A stretch of 64,000 nucleotides of DNA from Mesostigma viride (Eukaryota; Streptophyta; Mesostigmatophyceae; Mesostigmatales; Mesostigmataceae): assembly GCA_009746045.1 (NCBI GenBank), contig RPFO01000034.1:1961146-2025145 (forward strand), read 5' to 3'. The notes below the pieces were generated by a model, which searched no databases, had not been told where the DNA came from, and saw only the letters and a list, made by a program, of their open reading frames with translations. Position numbers and translations under genes: made by a program. The number at the start of each line of letters is the position of its first letter. Positions within the stretch are counted from its first letter, which is position 1. Positions 10,947-22,500 of this stretch are shown here, one piece after another.

Positions 10947-12914
10947 CTAGCCTCGAGGCAATTGGGGTTCTACTAACTCATCCAAGGACGTGCACATGTC
11001 TTTTAATGTCTGGACTTCCATTGGGGTCACTGCGCAACCCCGCAGATTCAAGTACCTCAGCCCCTTGCACTTGGATGCAATGGCCATGATGCTCACGGAG
11101 GTGAGACGGACGCATTTGTGAAGGTTTAATTCCTCAAGCTGGCGGCAGTGCTCACCAATAGCCATCAAGCCAGCATCCGTAACGCCCTCGCTGCATGCCA
11201 CGTCCACCTCCTTCAACCTCGGGCAGTGCTTTGCCAGCGCCACCACACTGACATCCGTCATCCCATCACACTTATACCCGCCCAGCACCTCCAGCGCGCC
11301 CAAGTGGGGTGCCATCGCCGCCAGCCCTCGATCGGTGAAGCAACCGTGGCTGAAACATAAATGAAGCTCCCGCAAACGCTTGCAGCTGTCCCCCATCATC
11401 CTTATGCCGGCATCTGTGAGGCCGTGACAAAAATCCAAGCTCAGCACTTCAAGATCCAAGCAGTTGTGCAGCACCGCAGCTAGACCTTCGTCCATCACGC
11501 TTTTGTGCCTAGAGAGGTCCAGCACGCGCAAGTTGGGGCAGTGCCGTGCCAGCGCAAGGACGGTAGTATTGCCCGCAGAGTAGTAGCTGAACTTGAGCTC
11601 CAGGAGGTTGGGGCGAATACGAGCGAGCTCTGCCAAACCGGCATCCGTCACGCCATCACACCCACCTACATCCAGAACGCGCAGCAGGGGCCAGCATTTT
11701 ACCACCGCCAACACGCCAGCATCCGTCACCTGGCCGTTCTCACGAGATGTCTCCGGCCTGGGACCATCAGGGATGTGAAGCTCCTCCAAGCACGGGCAGC
11801 TTGCGGCGAATGCGGCTAAGTTGCCGTTTGTTGCCGCCACGATGCACTTAATTCGCAAACACCGCAACTCAAGGCAGCGCGCGGCAAGTTCCGCTAACAT
11901 GGCATCTGTAATGTTTTCGCTGTTTATAGTCAGAGAGCGGAGCTGGCGACAACTGTCAGGGCCAAATCGCATCGCATCGTCGCTGGCATCACTGGGCAAG
12001 TAAAGTTCCTTGAGTTGCGGACAGCGGAAGAGCAGCGCCGCAATGCCCCTGTCCCCGACTCCGGTGCTACAATAATCCATGCGCTCAAGGAAAGGGCAGT
12101 GCTCAGCCACCACAACCACACCATCGTCATCGACCCCGTCACAATTAATGACGTTCAAAGTGCGCAGTTCAGGGCAACCCTCTGCAATGGCAGTGATGCC
12201 CGCATTACCAACACGGGCGTCCTCCACACGAAGGTACCGCAAGCACGGGCAGTGAGCTGCGACAGCCATTAGGCCACCATCTGTCACATTCTGATCATAC
12301 CACAGGTCCAGGTGCTCCAACTTCTGGCATCCAGCGGCGATTGCCGACACACCAAGATCTGTAACAAACCCGCAGGCGCCAATGTCCAAGTATCGCAGCT
12401 CGCCGCAGCGGGCCGCCACCGCCTGCAACACGCTGTCCCCCACCCCCTTGCATCCCCGCAGGCTTAGGATGTGAAGGTGCTGACAGTGGGCAGCCAGGTG
12501 GGTCATCACTGCATCTGCAATGGAGCGCTTCCACCAATGCTGCCTGGGCCGCATGCTAGGGTCTTTCGACACCTCCAGAGCCTGCAGGTTGGGGCACTTG
12601 GACGCCAGCCACATCAGGGCAACTCCGTTAGAATGACCCCACCTGTCCAGACCAAGCAGGTCATCGGGTCCAATCCTCTGCACAGCCTGCCAAGAGGCAT
12701 CGACGGAGGACGCAAACGCGCGGCATAATCCCCGCAGTCGCACCCGGTCTGGCACCGGCACGCCTGCCATGATCAACGCACCCAGGCCAGGCATGGCTGC
12801 CAAGTCCTGCAGGGTGGGGAGCGCCGCCTGCTCCGTGGCGCAGGCTGTATGCGCGGTGAATCCATAGGTGCTGTCATCTGCCACGCATGATGGCTCGTTT
12901 TGCACGAGGTCCAT
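10947..12914 (-). CDS. Leucine-rich-repeat protein, cysteine-containing (AMN1/F-box-LRR) type
   Basis: 655 residues in one uninterrupted frame from ATG (12914) to TAG. From about residue 110 to the end there are roughly twenty repeats of the cysteine-containing LRR type, with phrases such as CPNLRVLDLSRHKSVMDEGL, CHGLTDAGI and LNLHKCVRLTSVSIMAIASK. This pattern is typical of AMN1 and of FBXL/SKP2-like substrate receptors, whose repeats form a curved protein-binding surface. Residues 35-75 (LPTLQDLAAMPG then DRVRLRGLCRAF) look weakly like an F-box, so a role as an SCF ubiquitin-ligase receptor is possible, but the match is too loose to claim. High GC and no visible introns. It could instead be a stand-alone LRR scaffold. 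Neighbours give no functional hint. Confidence 0.85.
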   Translation of the reverse strand: MDLVQNEPSCVADDSTYGFTAHTACATEQAALPTLQDLAAMPGLGALIMAGVPVPDRVRLRGLCRAFASSVDASWQAVQRIGPDDLLGLDRWGHSNGVALMWLASKCPNLQALEVSKDPSMRPRQHWWKRSIADAVMTHLAAHCQHLHILSLRGCKGVGDSVLQAVAARCGELRYLDIGACGFVTDLGVSAIAAGCQKLEHLDLWYDQNVTDGGLMAVAAHCPCLRYLRVEDARVGNAGITAIAEGCPELRTLNVINCDGVDDDGVVVVAEHCPFLERMDYCSTGVGDRGIAALLFRCPQLKELYLPSDASDDAMRFGPDSCRQLRSLTINSENITDAMLAELAARCLELRCLRIKCIVAATNGNLAAFAASCPCLEELHIPDGPRPETSRENGQVTDAGVLAVVKCWPLLRVLDVGGCDGVTDAGLAELARIRPNLLELKFSYYSAGNTTVLALARHCPNLRVLDLSRHKSVMDEGLAAVLHNCLDLEVLSLDFCHGLTDAGIRMMGDSCKRLRELHLCFSHGCFTDRGLAAMAPHLGALEVLGGYKCDGMTDVSVVALAKHCPRLKEVDVACSEGVTDAGLMAIGEHCRQLEELNLHKCVRLTSVSIMAIASKCKGLRYLNLRGCAVTPMEVQTLKDMCTSLDELVEPQLPRG

Positions 12915-15862
12915 TCCAGGTGGTGTTGTGCGCGCGCGCCAGAAGTGACAAAAACAAACGTTCCCCTTCTACACCCGTGACATAGGCTAGCATAGTGGTA
13001 CGTCACGCACCAATAGAGAATACAGTGAGCACACTGTGGTAGAGTGATAAACGGAAAGAGAGTTGTACGCACTGTAACCACATCAATTTAAGGAGTCTCA
13101 TACAACATGCGCCTGCATGGAGCCGAGAGGAGGCGTCCTCGAATTCCAGCAGCTCCAAGATTCTGGACACCACACAAGACAGCCAATTAGCCCTGCCAGA
13201 TGTCGCTATGCTGGAAAGCGGTGCGCAGCAGGATGGTGACAGATGCCAGGCTTAGAGGGCATGGAGTCATAACACCCGGGACTTGGCTGCGGGAGCATGG
13301 ATGGGGGTCGTGTCACAAGGAACTGGAGGATCTCACGCCTCTCTCAATGCCTCCAGGGTACACTTGGCACCACCTGCCCGTAGGGAGAGGCAGGCAGAGG
13401 GTGGGGTGGGAGGAGGCAGAGGCACAGAGCACATCAGCGGGCGTCGGGTGAAACAGGAATCTTGGAAGCTCAGGCAGACACTTGAGTAAAGTACGCATTC
13501 AGCTGCTACTTACCCGGGCATTCGCAAAGCGAGCCCGTGTGCTAGTCTGTGCATTTGAACCCCGAAGTCAGCTGAGCTTGAGGGAACACAGCTGCAGCTG
13601 GGTGGTGTGGCTGACTGGTAGGAGGAGGGTGGGCGGAAAGGGCTGTCTTAACAAGCTTACAGCAAGGACACAGCGTTTCCTGGCCTTTCCATGGGTCAGG
13701 AAAGTCATGGCATTGCTTTGGGCATGAAAGGCATGCCTGGGGACACAAGGATCACCCGGAGAGACCCTGGAAACCGGGGCTGCTAGGGAGGCGCCAAGCA
13801 ACGGTACAGCTGTTGCCGCTGCTGAAATCATGCATTTGCATGTGGTGGCCTTCAGGGGCAACCAGCCCACAGCAAGGGCGCGGTGGGCCCAGCGTCGACC
13901 ACAAGTGGTGAGGTGTTAGTAACTGACTGTGATCGTGACCGCCACGTCGTAAGGCAACCAAGCAATAGCACGCATGGGGTGGCACGGGGTCCACCCGTGG
14001 GTACATAGGGCGTCCACATGATGACCCAGCATGCCATGGACAACAACACCATAGCAGGTTCCGTGATAAGGAGGAAGCCTGTCCAATGACGCAACATGGC
14101 GACGAGATAGACACGGTTAGCCGATCGATAACACGGTTAGGAACGCCCATATAGGGATTACTGGGATGTAGCACTCGGTGTGATCAAGGGGGAGTAAGGG
14201 GGTGGGTGGGGTGGGGGGTAAGGTGTGCACCGGGTTGCTAATGTATCCCTGATCAATAACCGGGCCCTACCGGTCAATCGGGAGCTAAGGCAAAGCGTCC
14301 CGTAGTTTCCCAGGTGTCGCCTTTTTCGGGATAGTTATACGACCAGTCTACATGACTTTCCGAAACAAGCCAAGCCGTTATAACGTAATACTTACCCAAG
14401 CGCAAACACAGGTCAGACCCGCATACGTTGTTAAACGGCAAGGGTGGGGTATTAAACCATACGTGGTAGAACTGCCCAGCGAGAAAGCCTTGCTAGTCCC
14501 CGATTGGTCGTGCTTTTATCGCAAGCTGGACGCCCGTAGCATGGTCTTACGTGTGTCATGGAGTCTCCCATTCTTGTCTTACATCCGCACCTTTCGTGAC
14601 AGTAGGTTTAGGCTGGAATCACGGTTGTTACCCCGCCCTGGTTCGCGCGACCGGGAGCGCCACGGGTTGCAGTCTGCAGGTAGAAAGCTTGCGATTTCCT
14701 TGTACTTATATAACATCCCACGGGCTCCGTGCAGGCTTTCTTTTTTTGCGATTAACCAGCAGAGCCTAGTCCTACACTTGCTTTACCCGACATAAAAAAG
14801 TCTCGGATAGGGCGCGAAATATCGTGTCGGAATCACACCTTTGCAAGTTATGCTTGACCCACGCTAGACTTTGAGCTCAAATTCACGCGTGGGTTTTACC
14901 CTGATATATAATAAAACTCGACGCACCTCGCCGTAACTGTGAATAATATATCGTGTACGCTAGTGGTCGCCACGTGTCCATTATATTATCATCCCCTACC
15001 TGTATAGGTATGCGCGTATTATGTTTTTATCAGCGTTACCAACAAAATTTAATTCCACGACCTGATCAAATTATTGCTGATCTGGTGAGTCCACTAAATA
15101 TAAATGTCGGATAACCGGCGTGGGAACAAACTTACTGACTGACGGTGCGCGCACCCCTACCGGAGCTGGCCATGCCGGCGTGCTCTAGACAAAGATAGCG
15201 TGCGGAAGGCAGAAATTGCGCGAATCTTATGGATGATGAGTTCATGATGTTATTCCATGCCGGCTTTTGTGCGTTCAGCAATATCGATTATTTTATTGAT
15301 GGCCGTCGTCACCGGGGTCCAATCTGAAAGTTTCTTCGCGAGGAATAAATTAGAGTATTGGACGCTATCGGCAATGGTTGTCAAATTTTGTGGGCTTCAG
15401 TCAGCGTTAAGCTAGCGTTAATTTAATTTTGTCATTAGTAAAGCATACATTTTTTCGCTGGTTTTCGTCAAGCTTTCCATCATTATCGGTACGACACCGC
15501 CCAGTCTCGCGGGATGCGCGTCCGGCATTTCCATGGAAGGGGGGCCCTTTAGTCTTGCAGCCTGGGCGAAGGACGATGACTGTCATGGTAGGATCCTGTG
15601 CTCCACGTCGTCTTTTTAGATGTCTCGCTTCTTTAAGGGTTCACAATGTAACTTATCGCCTTCTTTCCGTAAAGTTACCGCCAGGTAGCTGGCCGTTCCG
15701 TGCTGCGCATCGCCATCTTCCTGGCAGCTTTCAGAGATTTTATCAGGGTTTCATGGCTGGGACGTGTGAAGGCGTGAGCCATGGCACGTCGGCAAGCTTT
15801 CAGGGATTTGTCGTGTGCTTTCATGAAATGACTTTGCTAAAAGCACTCAGTTCTATGTGAAT
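12915..15862. other. Unassigned 2.9 kb between LRR gene and satellite
   Basis: Contains the LRR gene's upstream side. Open frames at 14352-14795 and 15429-15860 (plus) have no recognisable domain and low-complexity composition, so I do not call them. A G-rich run at about 14187-14225 has five or more G-tracts of three or more. Composition shifts from GC-rich to AT-rich at about 14800. Confidence 0.4.
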
Positions 15863-16054
15863 ATTCATTCATTCATTCGTTCATTCATTCATTCATTCAT
15901 TCATTCATTCATTCATTCATTCATTCATTCATTCATTCATTCATTCATTCATTCATTCATTCATTCATTCATTCATTCATTCATTCATTCATTCATTCAT
16001 TCATTCATTCATTCATTCATTCATTCATTCATTCATTCATTCATTCATTCATTC
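15863..16054. repeat. (ATTC)n tetranucleotide satellite
   Basis: About 48 near-perfect copies. It is followed by GGCC x3 (16055-16066) at the join to the next block. Any translation (FIHS repeats) is an artefact. Confidence 0.97.
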
Positions 16055-16070
16055 GGCCGGCCGGCCATTC

Positions 16071-16482
16071 CTTCCCTCCCTCCCTCCCTCCCTCCCTCCC
16101 TCCCTCCCTCCCTCCCTCCCTCCTCCCTCCCTCCCTCCCTCCCTCCCTCCCTCCCTCCCTCCCTCCCTCCCTCCCTCCCTCCCTCCCTCCCTCCCTCCCT
16201 CCCTCCCTCCCTCCCTCCCTCCCTCCCTCCCTCCCTCCCTCCCTCCCTCCTCCCTCCCTCCCTCCCTCCCTCCCTCCCTCCTCCCTCCCTCCCTCCCTCC
16301 CTCCCTCCCTCCCTCCCTCCCTCCCTCCCTCCCTCCCTCCCTCCCTCCCTCCCTCCCTCCCTCCCTCCCTCCCTCCCTCCCTCCCTCCCTCCCTCCCTCC
16401 CTCCCTCCCTCCCTCCCTCCCTCCCTCCCTCCCTCCCTCCCTCCCTCCCTCCCTCCCTGCCTGCCTGCCTTCCTTCCTTCCT
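16071..16482. repeat. (CTCC)n tetranucleotide satellite
   Basis: About 100 copies with three single-base phase slips (near 16122, 16250 and 16282). It ends in TGCC x3 and TTCC x3 transition units. The long PPSL and REGG frames here are repeat translations. Confidence 0.97.
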
Positions 16483-16878
16483 GTTCGTTCGGTCGGTCGG
16501 TCGGTCGGTCGGTCGGTCGGTCGGTCGGTCGGTCGGTCGGTCGGTCGGTCGGTCGGTCGGTCGGTCGGTCGGTCGTCGGTCGGTCGGTCGGTCGGTCGGT
16601 CGGTCGGTCGGTCGGTCGGTCGGTCGGTCGGTCGGTCGGTCGGTCGGTCGGTCGGTCGGTCGGTCGGTCGGTCGGTCGGTCGGTCGGTCGGTCGGTCGGT
16701 CGGTCGGTCGGTCGGTCGGTCGGTCGGTCGGTCGGTCGGTCGGTCGGTCGGTCGGTCGGTCGGTTGGTCGGTCGGTCGGTCGGTCGGTCGATCGGTCGCT
16801 CGCTCGCTTGTTCACTCGCTCGTTCACTTTTTCGCTCGTTTGCTCGCTCGCTTGGTCGCTCGCTCGCTTGATCGCTTT
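16483..16878. repeat. (GGTC)n tetranucleotide satellite with degenerate GCTC edge
   Basis: GTTC x2 leads into about 76 GGTC copies (16491-16796) with one phase slip near 16575. It decays into GCTC/GTTC/GATC units to 16878. SVGR or DRPT translations are artefacts. Confidence 0.96.
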
Positions 16879-17098
16879 CTCCCCCCATGACAGGCTCCCC
16901 CTTAGCTAGCTGGGCATAGCTTGATAGATCATGGGGGTGCAGGTGCCCTGGCGCACCTACAGCACTGAAGTGTCGCTTACATTCCCACCCCTGCAGGAAG
17001 TAGCCCAGAATGTATTAAAAGCCATATGCCCCTTCTCAGGGATATGTGCTACGTGTACTCCCAACGGAATTATGTTCCTAATTAATTAATTAATTGGT
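16879..17098 (+). repeat. E-family retroelement 3' end, 5'-truncated
   Basis: Plus-sense copy of the dispersed E 3' untranslated region. It runs from ATGACAGGCTCCCCC through TGTGCTACGTGTACTCCC and a stem-loop at 17057-17070 to an (AATT)n tail. The stem here is degenerate (GGAAT instead of GGAGT). Confidence 0.75.
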
Positions 17099-18026
17099 CG
17101 CTCGCTCGCTCGCCCGCACATGCACTAACTAGGATGCTTCGACATGCAGGCCCTGAGTGTTGGATTTTCCACGCACCGGTCACGATCGAGTCTCTTTATA
17201 AGGTAATATGCCTAGCTCGCGCATTTCTGATGAGATTAGTCAGCGTAGAATAGCATCTGTAGGACATCTTGCCCGAACTGGAGTCAGGTAGACCCCGCCG
17301 GCTTGCATGGTCTGGCCGGCCGCCAGCGGTTGGGCCAGCCACGGCGGCATATCCTGACGTGGCGCGCTAGCTGCAGCCTTTAACCGTCCTTGGGGCCATG
17401 CCCCCAAGAACTGATGCAAACCCAGGCAGGTTGGTATGGCGCCAGCACTAAACTACACATGCAGATCAGCTAATTGCTGGCCGACCTCATGGTCCCAACT
17501 CAGTTTGAACACCGCGCATTTCCTCGATCCTCTCTCTAGCTTGGACTGCCATGCAGGAGATGGCAGACGGTGTCCAGGCCCACACGCCAGCCCCTGTGCG
17601 CAAGCCCCTCGATCCCCCCAGCTAGGAGGAAGGGGCGCTTTGCTGAGTATCTAGAGTAGCTAGGATCTTGGTAGATTAGATTCTAGATCAGTCGAGTTAG
17701 CTTAGTCAGTTTTCGCGGCTCTGTTCACCCCCACCCGCCAACAACATTTGCAATACGTGCTACATGCATGATCTTCCAACGGAGTCATTAAAAAATTAAA
17801 TTAAATTATAACATGCCTCCGTGGGGAGGTCATGTAGCACAGATTTCATGATGGATGGGGTGGAGGAAGCCGCGTGATCGAACTATCCTAACTCTATCTA
17901 GAAAATCCTAACTACACTACTCATCAAAACGCCTCCTCCGCTTGGGGGGAGGTGGCTTTCCCACAGGGTCGGGCGTGTGCGCCTTGACAATCTTCTTCCA
18001 CCGCGTCTTGTCCTGCATGGCAGTCC

Positions 18027-18564
18027 ACGCGACCTGTGGCCGGAATACCTCCGCCATAAGCAGGACCCCCAGAAGCCCAAGGTGTACTGGAGGGGCGGGG
18101 ACCTGATGATCAACCACAAGATGTGGACGCCCCCAGCGGGCTAGAATAGCAATAGCCCTAGCTTGTAACCATTGGAGTCACTGTCGCTAAGGCAGCCATG
18201 CCTAGAATGTTTGCCTAGCTGTGCCAACACACCTAGTCACGTGCCGCCAACGCACGGTACACAACCAGCCATAGCCTTAGCCTAGTTCTAGTACAGCCAT
18301 GCTACGCCCTGGCTATGTTCAGATTACTTGCCCACGCTCCTTGCTATGATATGCTCACATGGGTCTTATTGCACCCACAGTTTGCCGGATCGTTAGCCTG
18401 TCCTTTTAGCTAGCCGCGCCCGATTGCAGCTGTGGCATGCCTTTGGCATCAAGGAGACTGGGGGTCTCTGCCCTTTCTCCTGTAGTGCACACACAGGGAT
18501 TAAAAGCACTTCGGTGCTCCGTGACTCCCCAACGGGAGCACGAGTTTAATTAATTAATTAATTA
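18027..18564 (+). mobile_element. E10: 5'-truncated E-family element with ORF1 C-terminus
   Basis: Inserted in L-A with target duplication ATGGCAGTCC at 18017-18026 and 18565-18574. It begins inside ORF1 (LWPEYLRHKQD, VYWRGGDLMINHK, then TAG). The 3' untranslated region contains a GTGCTCC...GGGAGCAC hairpin near 18512-18542 and the tail is (TTAA)n. Confidence 0.8.
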
Positions 18565-18596
18565 ATGGCAGTCCAAAGACGGGAGAGAGAGTGGAT

Positions 18597-19416
18597 TAAT
18601 TAATTAATTAATTAGGAACATAACTCCGTTGGGAGTATATGTAGCACATAGCCCTGAGAAGGGGCATATGAGCCTATAATACATTCTAAGCTACTTCCTG
18701 CAAGGGTGGGAATGTAAACAACACTTGCTCTAGGTGCACCAGGGCACCCGCACCCTCATGGTCTATCACGCTATGCCCGGGTAAGGGGGGAGCATGCCTG
18801 TGAGGGGGAAGATCATCATGGCTATACAAGAGCTATGGCATGGCTTCTCAGCAGAGAGTGACTCCCTGCATGGGCACAACATTACTAAATAAGGCTAGGC
18901 ATCGTCTGGAGTGTGGCACATCATAGGCACACATGTACATGATTAAATAAAGCGCGGGGCTTAGCTAGGATAGTGCCTCTAGGAGGCGTACATGTACATG
19001 GCCACGGTCTATCTATTCTGCACTACTACTGCTGTATTCCCCTAAGCTGGGGCGTCTGGAGTCGCTGGGGCCGCGGGGGGGGGGGGGGTCGCCTGCCAGG
19101 GCTTGTGGCCGACGTAGATGGCCGCCCCCTTCCAGTACACCGGCTGCCCCACCTTGGTCTGCCGGAGTTGGAGGTAGGTCGGCCATAGCTCCCGTCGCCG
19201 TTGTTGCTGCGCCAGGGTCAAGTCGTCATCAAGGGTGAAGAGAGTCTTCTCGAGCCGCTTGCGGCGTCTGAGAAAAGAAATCTTGTCCGCCGGGGTCTTA
19301 AAGGTGAGGAGGAGCGGGGGCGGCCCTGCCTTACCCCGCGCGCGGGGAAGGCGGTGGGCAGCCAGCTCTATCTCACCGTTAAGGCCCATGCGACCAAGGA
19401 TTTCTCTCTCAAACGC
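18597..19416 (-). mobile_element. E8: 5'-truncated E-family element, minus sense
   Basis: Target duplication AGAGAGTGGAT at 18586-18596 and 19417-19427. It holds the ORF1 C-terminal domain (19389-19042: LPRARGKAGPPPLLLTFK, FTLDDDLTLAQQQRRREL), a 3' untranslated region, the ACTCC/GGAGT stem-loop at 18623-18636 and an (AATT)n tail. Confidence 0.85.
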
Positions 19417-20613
19417 AGAGAGTGGATGCGGTGCTCAAACTGGGCTGGGACCACTAGGTCGTCCAGCAACATCAACGGAGTCATTAATTAATTAATTAAT
19501 TAATTAATTAATTAATTAATTAATTATCAACATCACTCCGTTGGGAGTAGATGTAGCACATAGCCCTGAGAAGGGGCATATGGCTTTTAATACATTCTAG
19601 GCTACTTCATGCAAGGGTGGGAATGTAAGCTACCCCTGCTCTAGGTGCACCAAGGCACCTGCACCCTCATGGTCTATCACGCTATGCCCGGGTAAGGGGG
19701 GAGCATGCCTGTGAGGGAGGAAGATCATCATGGCTATACAAGAGCTAGGACATGGCTTCTCGACAGAGAGCATCTCTCTGCATGGCATAGCATGGCTAAA
19801 TTCTTAATGCAACATCCATGGGGGTCCCATTATAGACAAAGCATGGCTAAATGTTGAAGGCATCATCCATGGGGGCCATTATGGGCGCACATGCGCGTGG
19901 GCCTGGGCCAAGCTCCGTTCGCTCACACCCTACTGGCGCTCGAAGGGCCTGAACGGGCACCGCAAGCGCATGCTCTTCAAGGTCCTCGTCCTCACGGTGC
20001 TCACGTATGGCGCCGAGGCGTGGACACTCACACCCAAACTGGCAGCTCGGCTCGACGGCACAGTTTACAGGATGCTCCGACAGGTCCTTAATGTAGGTTT
20101 TTCCGAGCGTCCGTCATCAGAGTCTCTGTATCATGGCATGCCTCGTGTTTCGGACGAGATTAGACAGCGTAGGATAGCATTTGTAGGACACCTTGCCCGC
20201 ACCAGCCAGGTCGACACCACCCTTGGTCTGGCCGGCCCCCAGCGGCTTGGACAGCCAGGGCGGCACATTCTGACCTGGCCTGGCCCCAAGGACATCCCCA
20301 AAAGGGTAGGGAATTAATTAATTAATTAATTATCAACATCACTCCGTTGGGAGTAGATGTAGCACATAGCCCTGAGAAGGGGCATATGGCTTTTAATACA
20401 TTCTAGGCTACTTCATGCAAGGGTGGGAATGTAAGCTACCCCTGCTCTAGGTGCACCAAGGCACCTGCACCCTCATGGTCTATCACGCTATGCCCGGGTA
20501 AGGGGGGAGCATGCCTGTGAGGGAGGAAGATCATCATGGCTATACAAGAGCTAGGACATGGCTTCTCGACAGAGAGCATCTCTCTGCATGGCATAGCATG
20601 GCTAAATTCTTAA

Positions 20614-22331
20614 CTCGTCGTCTGTCCCAACTCAGTCCTCACAGGAGGACTGAGTTGACAATTTTCAACCGCGTGTAGCGACTAGGTGGGGGGTCCATCC
20701 CAAATGTTTTGATGTGGATCTGGGGTGTACTAGATATCATTTTGTTGGCAAAAATACTGCATATGTGAAAACTTGACCCGAACACCTGAAAATTACACGG
20801 ACGTTGGGCGCCCCTCGCGAATTTGCATTTTTCGGGATAAGAACGAGTGGGAAAAATTCAATCAAATCCTGGTGCATGAAGAAAAAATATAGGCACGTAA
20901 ACAACATAGTTCTTGAAGCGTGGCAAAAAACTGGGCTCCATTTGGCCACTGCAACTGCCTGAAACAATTAAAAAACTCTCAGTCCTCAGGAGAGGAATGG
21001 GGCTTTTGCTAACTTTGCTAGCATGTAAGTGCGGTCATACTACATCACCGTGGCCACCAACCATCCCAATCAACTCATTTCCCTTCAAGCATTACAGGAC
21101 AACACACTTGCATCATCATACTTCAGGTATATCATACCTTATCATGTAGTGAGAGCCTATGCATGCATGTAGGGAATGGGCTTGGATACCTACCAACAAA
21201 GGGTTATGTTATAAGTGCCAACCACCAATATAATGGGTAGGTTAAGCATATTTCCATTGTTTCAAACAACAATAGATATGGCTATAACTGTTTTGCCTTG
21301 CCATGATGTGGCCAACATAGTTGCTGGCACATGATGGCAGTGGTTTGTCACCAAGACTTTTCACTCACCCGTAAAAGCTTGAATGCACCCTTGACGCAGC
21401 CCGTGGCCACACAATCATGCAGTATGAACGTAGCAAAAGAATAACTAACATCTATGAAGGTGTTTAAACCTGCACAGCTCCTAAAACCCTGCACAACTAC
21501 ACTGGGTTAAGGCAAATGCCTGCTAACATCATCTGAAAAGGGGGTTTTAGAGAGGGGCAGGCAACGGTCAAGAAAGAGCATCAAGACTTGAACCTGACAA
21601 CGCCTCGCAAGCTTAAACTCATGTACGAACATCAAGGAACGAAGAGGCAACGATTATCCGGCTTTACCTGGCACGGCTGGCGTTACCTTGGCCCAGGCGG
21701 TGCCCGCAAAAGTGGCACTTTGCGGCACATAGACCATGACGTGACAGAATGGTCGAGATCATCAAATCTATACTGTCACTCAATATATTCTAATACAATT
21801 CATGTTAAAATGTAGAAAGAAACCTATCAGCCATTGAAATTGCGCCGGAAAGCAAGCGCAGTCATCAATTCCGTCGACCTGCCTTATCGCAGTTTTTTCC
21901 AGCAAGAACAGTGCCGACACCGGGTAAATCGCATCCCCGCGAGCTAAAAATTGATTTATATCATCTTTAGGGCATGTTAAATCTATTTACTGAGTTTGGA
22001 CGGCTAACTCGTCCGAAAACGTAAACTGCATGCATGGGCGCGAGCCGCCATGGCTAGGTCGTGCATTTCCGGAACTCGCGTTTCACGTGGAAAAGTACCC
22101 TTACCACCTGTACTTTGACCGTACAGTTAGCCGCGCATACCAAATCCAAAAAAATCCCAAAAATATGTCCAAGAAAGATCTTTTCACGTAGTATTTGAAT
22201 AAATTTTGAGAGAAATTTTTTGTCAAACATTCTGACCGGGGCGAATTTTCTACGAAACCCAAAAACTCGGTCCTCTAGAGAGGACTGAGTTCAACTCAGT
22301 CCTCCGTAGAGGACCAGGGACAGACGACGAG
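20614..22331. mobile_element. TTAA-flanked DNA transposon, non-autonomous (1718 bp)
   Basis: Perfect 15-bp terminal inverted repeats CTCGTCGTCTGTCCC (20614-20628; reverse complement 22317-22331), flanked on both sides by TTAA (20610-20613, 22332-22335). The uninterrupted site with a single TTAA is seen in the sister copies E3 (19804-19807) and E5 (40975-40978), which proves the boundaries. Just inside each end are palindromes built from AACTCAGTCCTC (hairpin 20629-20656 on the left; 22264-22291 and the adjacent 22293-22315 on the right). No transposase frame. TTAA duplication is the piggyBac signature, but the ends do not start with CC as usual, so the superfamily is uncertain. Confidence 0.92.
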
Positions 22332-22500
22332 TTAATGCAACATCCATGGGGGTCCCATTATAGACAAAGCATGGCTAAATGTTGAAGGCATCATCCATGG
22401 GGGCCATTATGGGCGCACATGCGCGTGGGCCACATGCTAGGCTAAGCCTTACTAATCTACACTACTGGTATCAAAGAGACAACTACTGGTATATATATTC

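Larger units (their letters stand above)
17789..19472 (-). mobile_element. L-A: L-family LINE, 5'-truncated, minus sense
   Basis: 3' tail at 17789-17830 with stem CCTCC/GGAGG. Upstream on the minus strand is the conserved LINE ORF2 C-terminus (VGKPPPPKRRRRFDE, stop near 17925). Its sequence continues after two younger insertions at 18575-18596 and 19417-19472 (RIHSL then LDDLVVPAQFEH). A 12-bp target duplication CAACGGAGTCAT is at 17777-17788 and 19473-19484. It hosts E10 and E8. Confidence 0.8.

Noticed and set aside
15857-16909. Open frame of 350 codons on the plus strand and 260-279 codons on the minus strand
   Set aside because: They are translations of tetranucleotide repeats; a period of four gives open frames in all phases.
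19042-19476. Template-switch chimera between the ORF1 C-terminus and LINE ORF2
   Set aside because: The AGAGAGTGGAT duplication shows a simple insertion of E8 into L-A; removing it restores the LINE.
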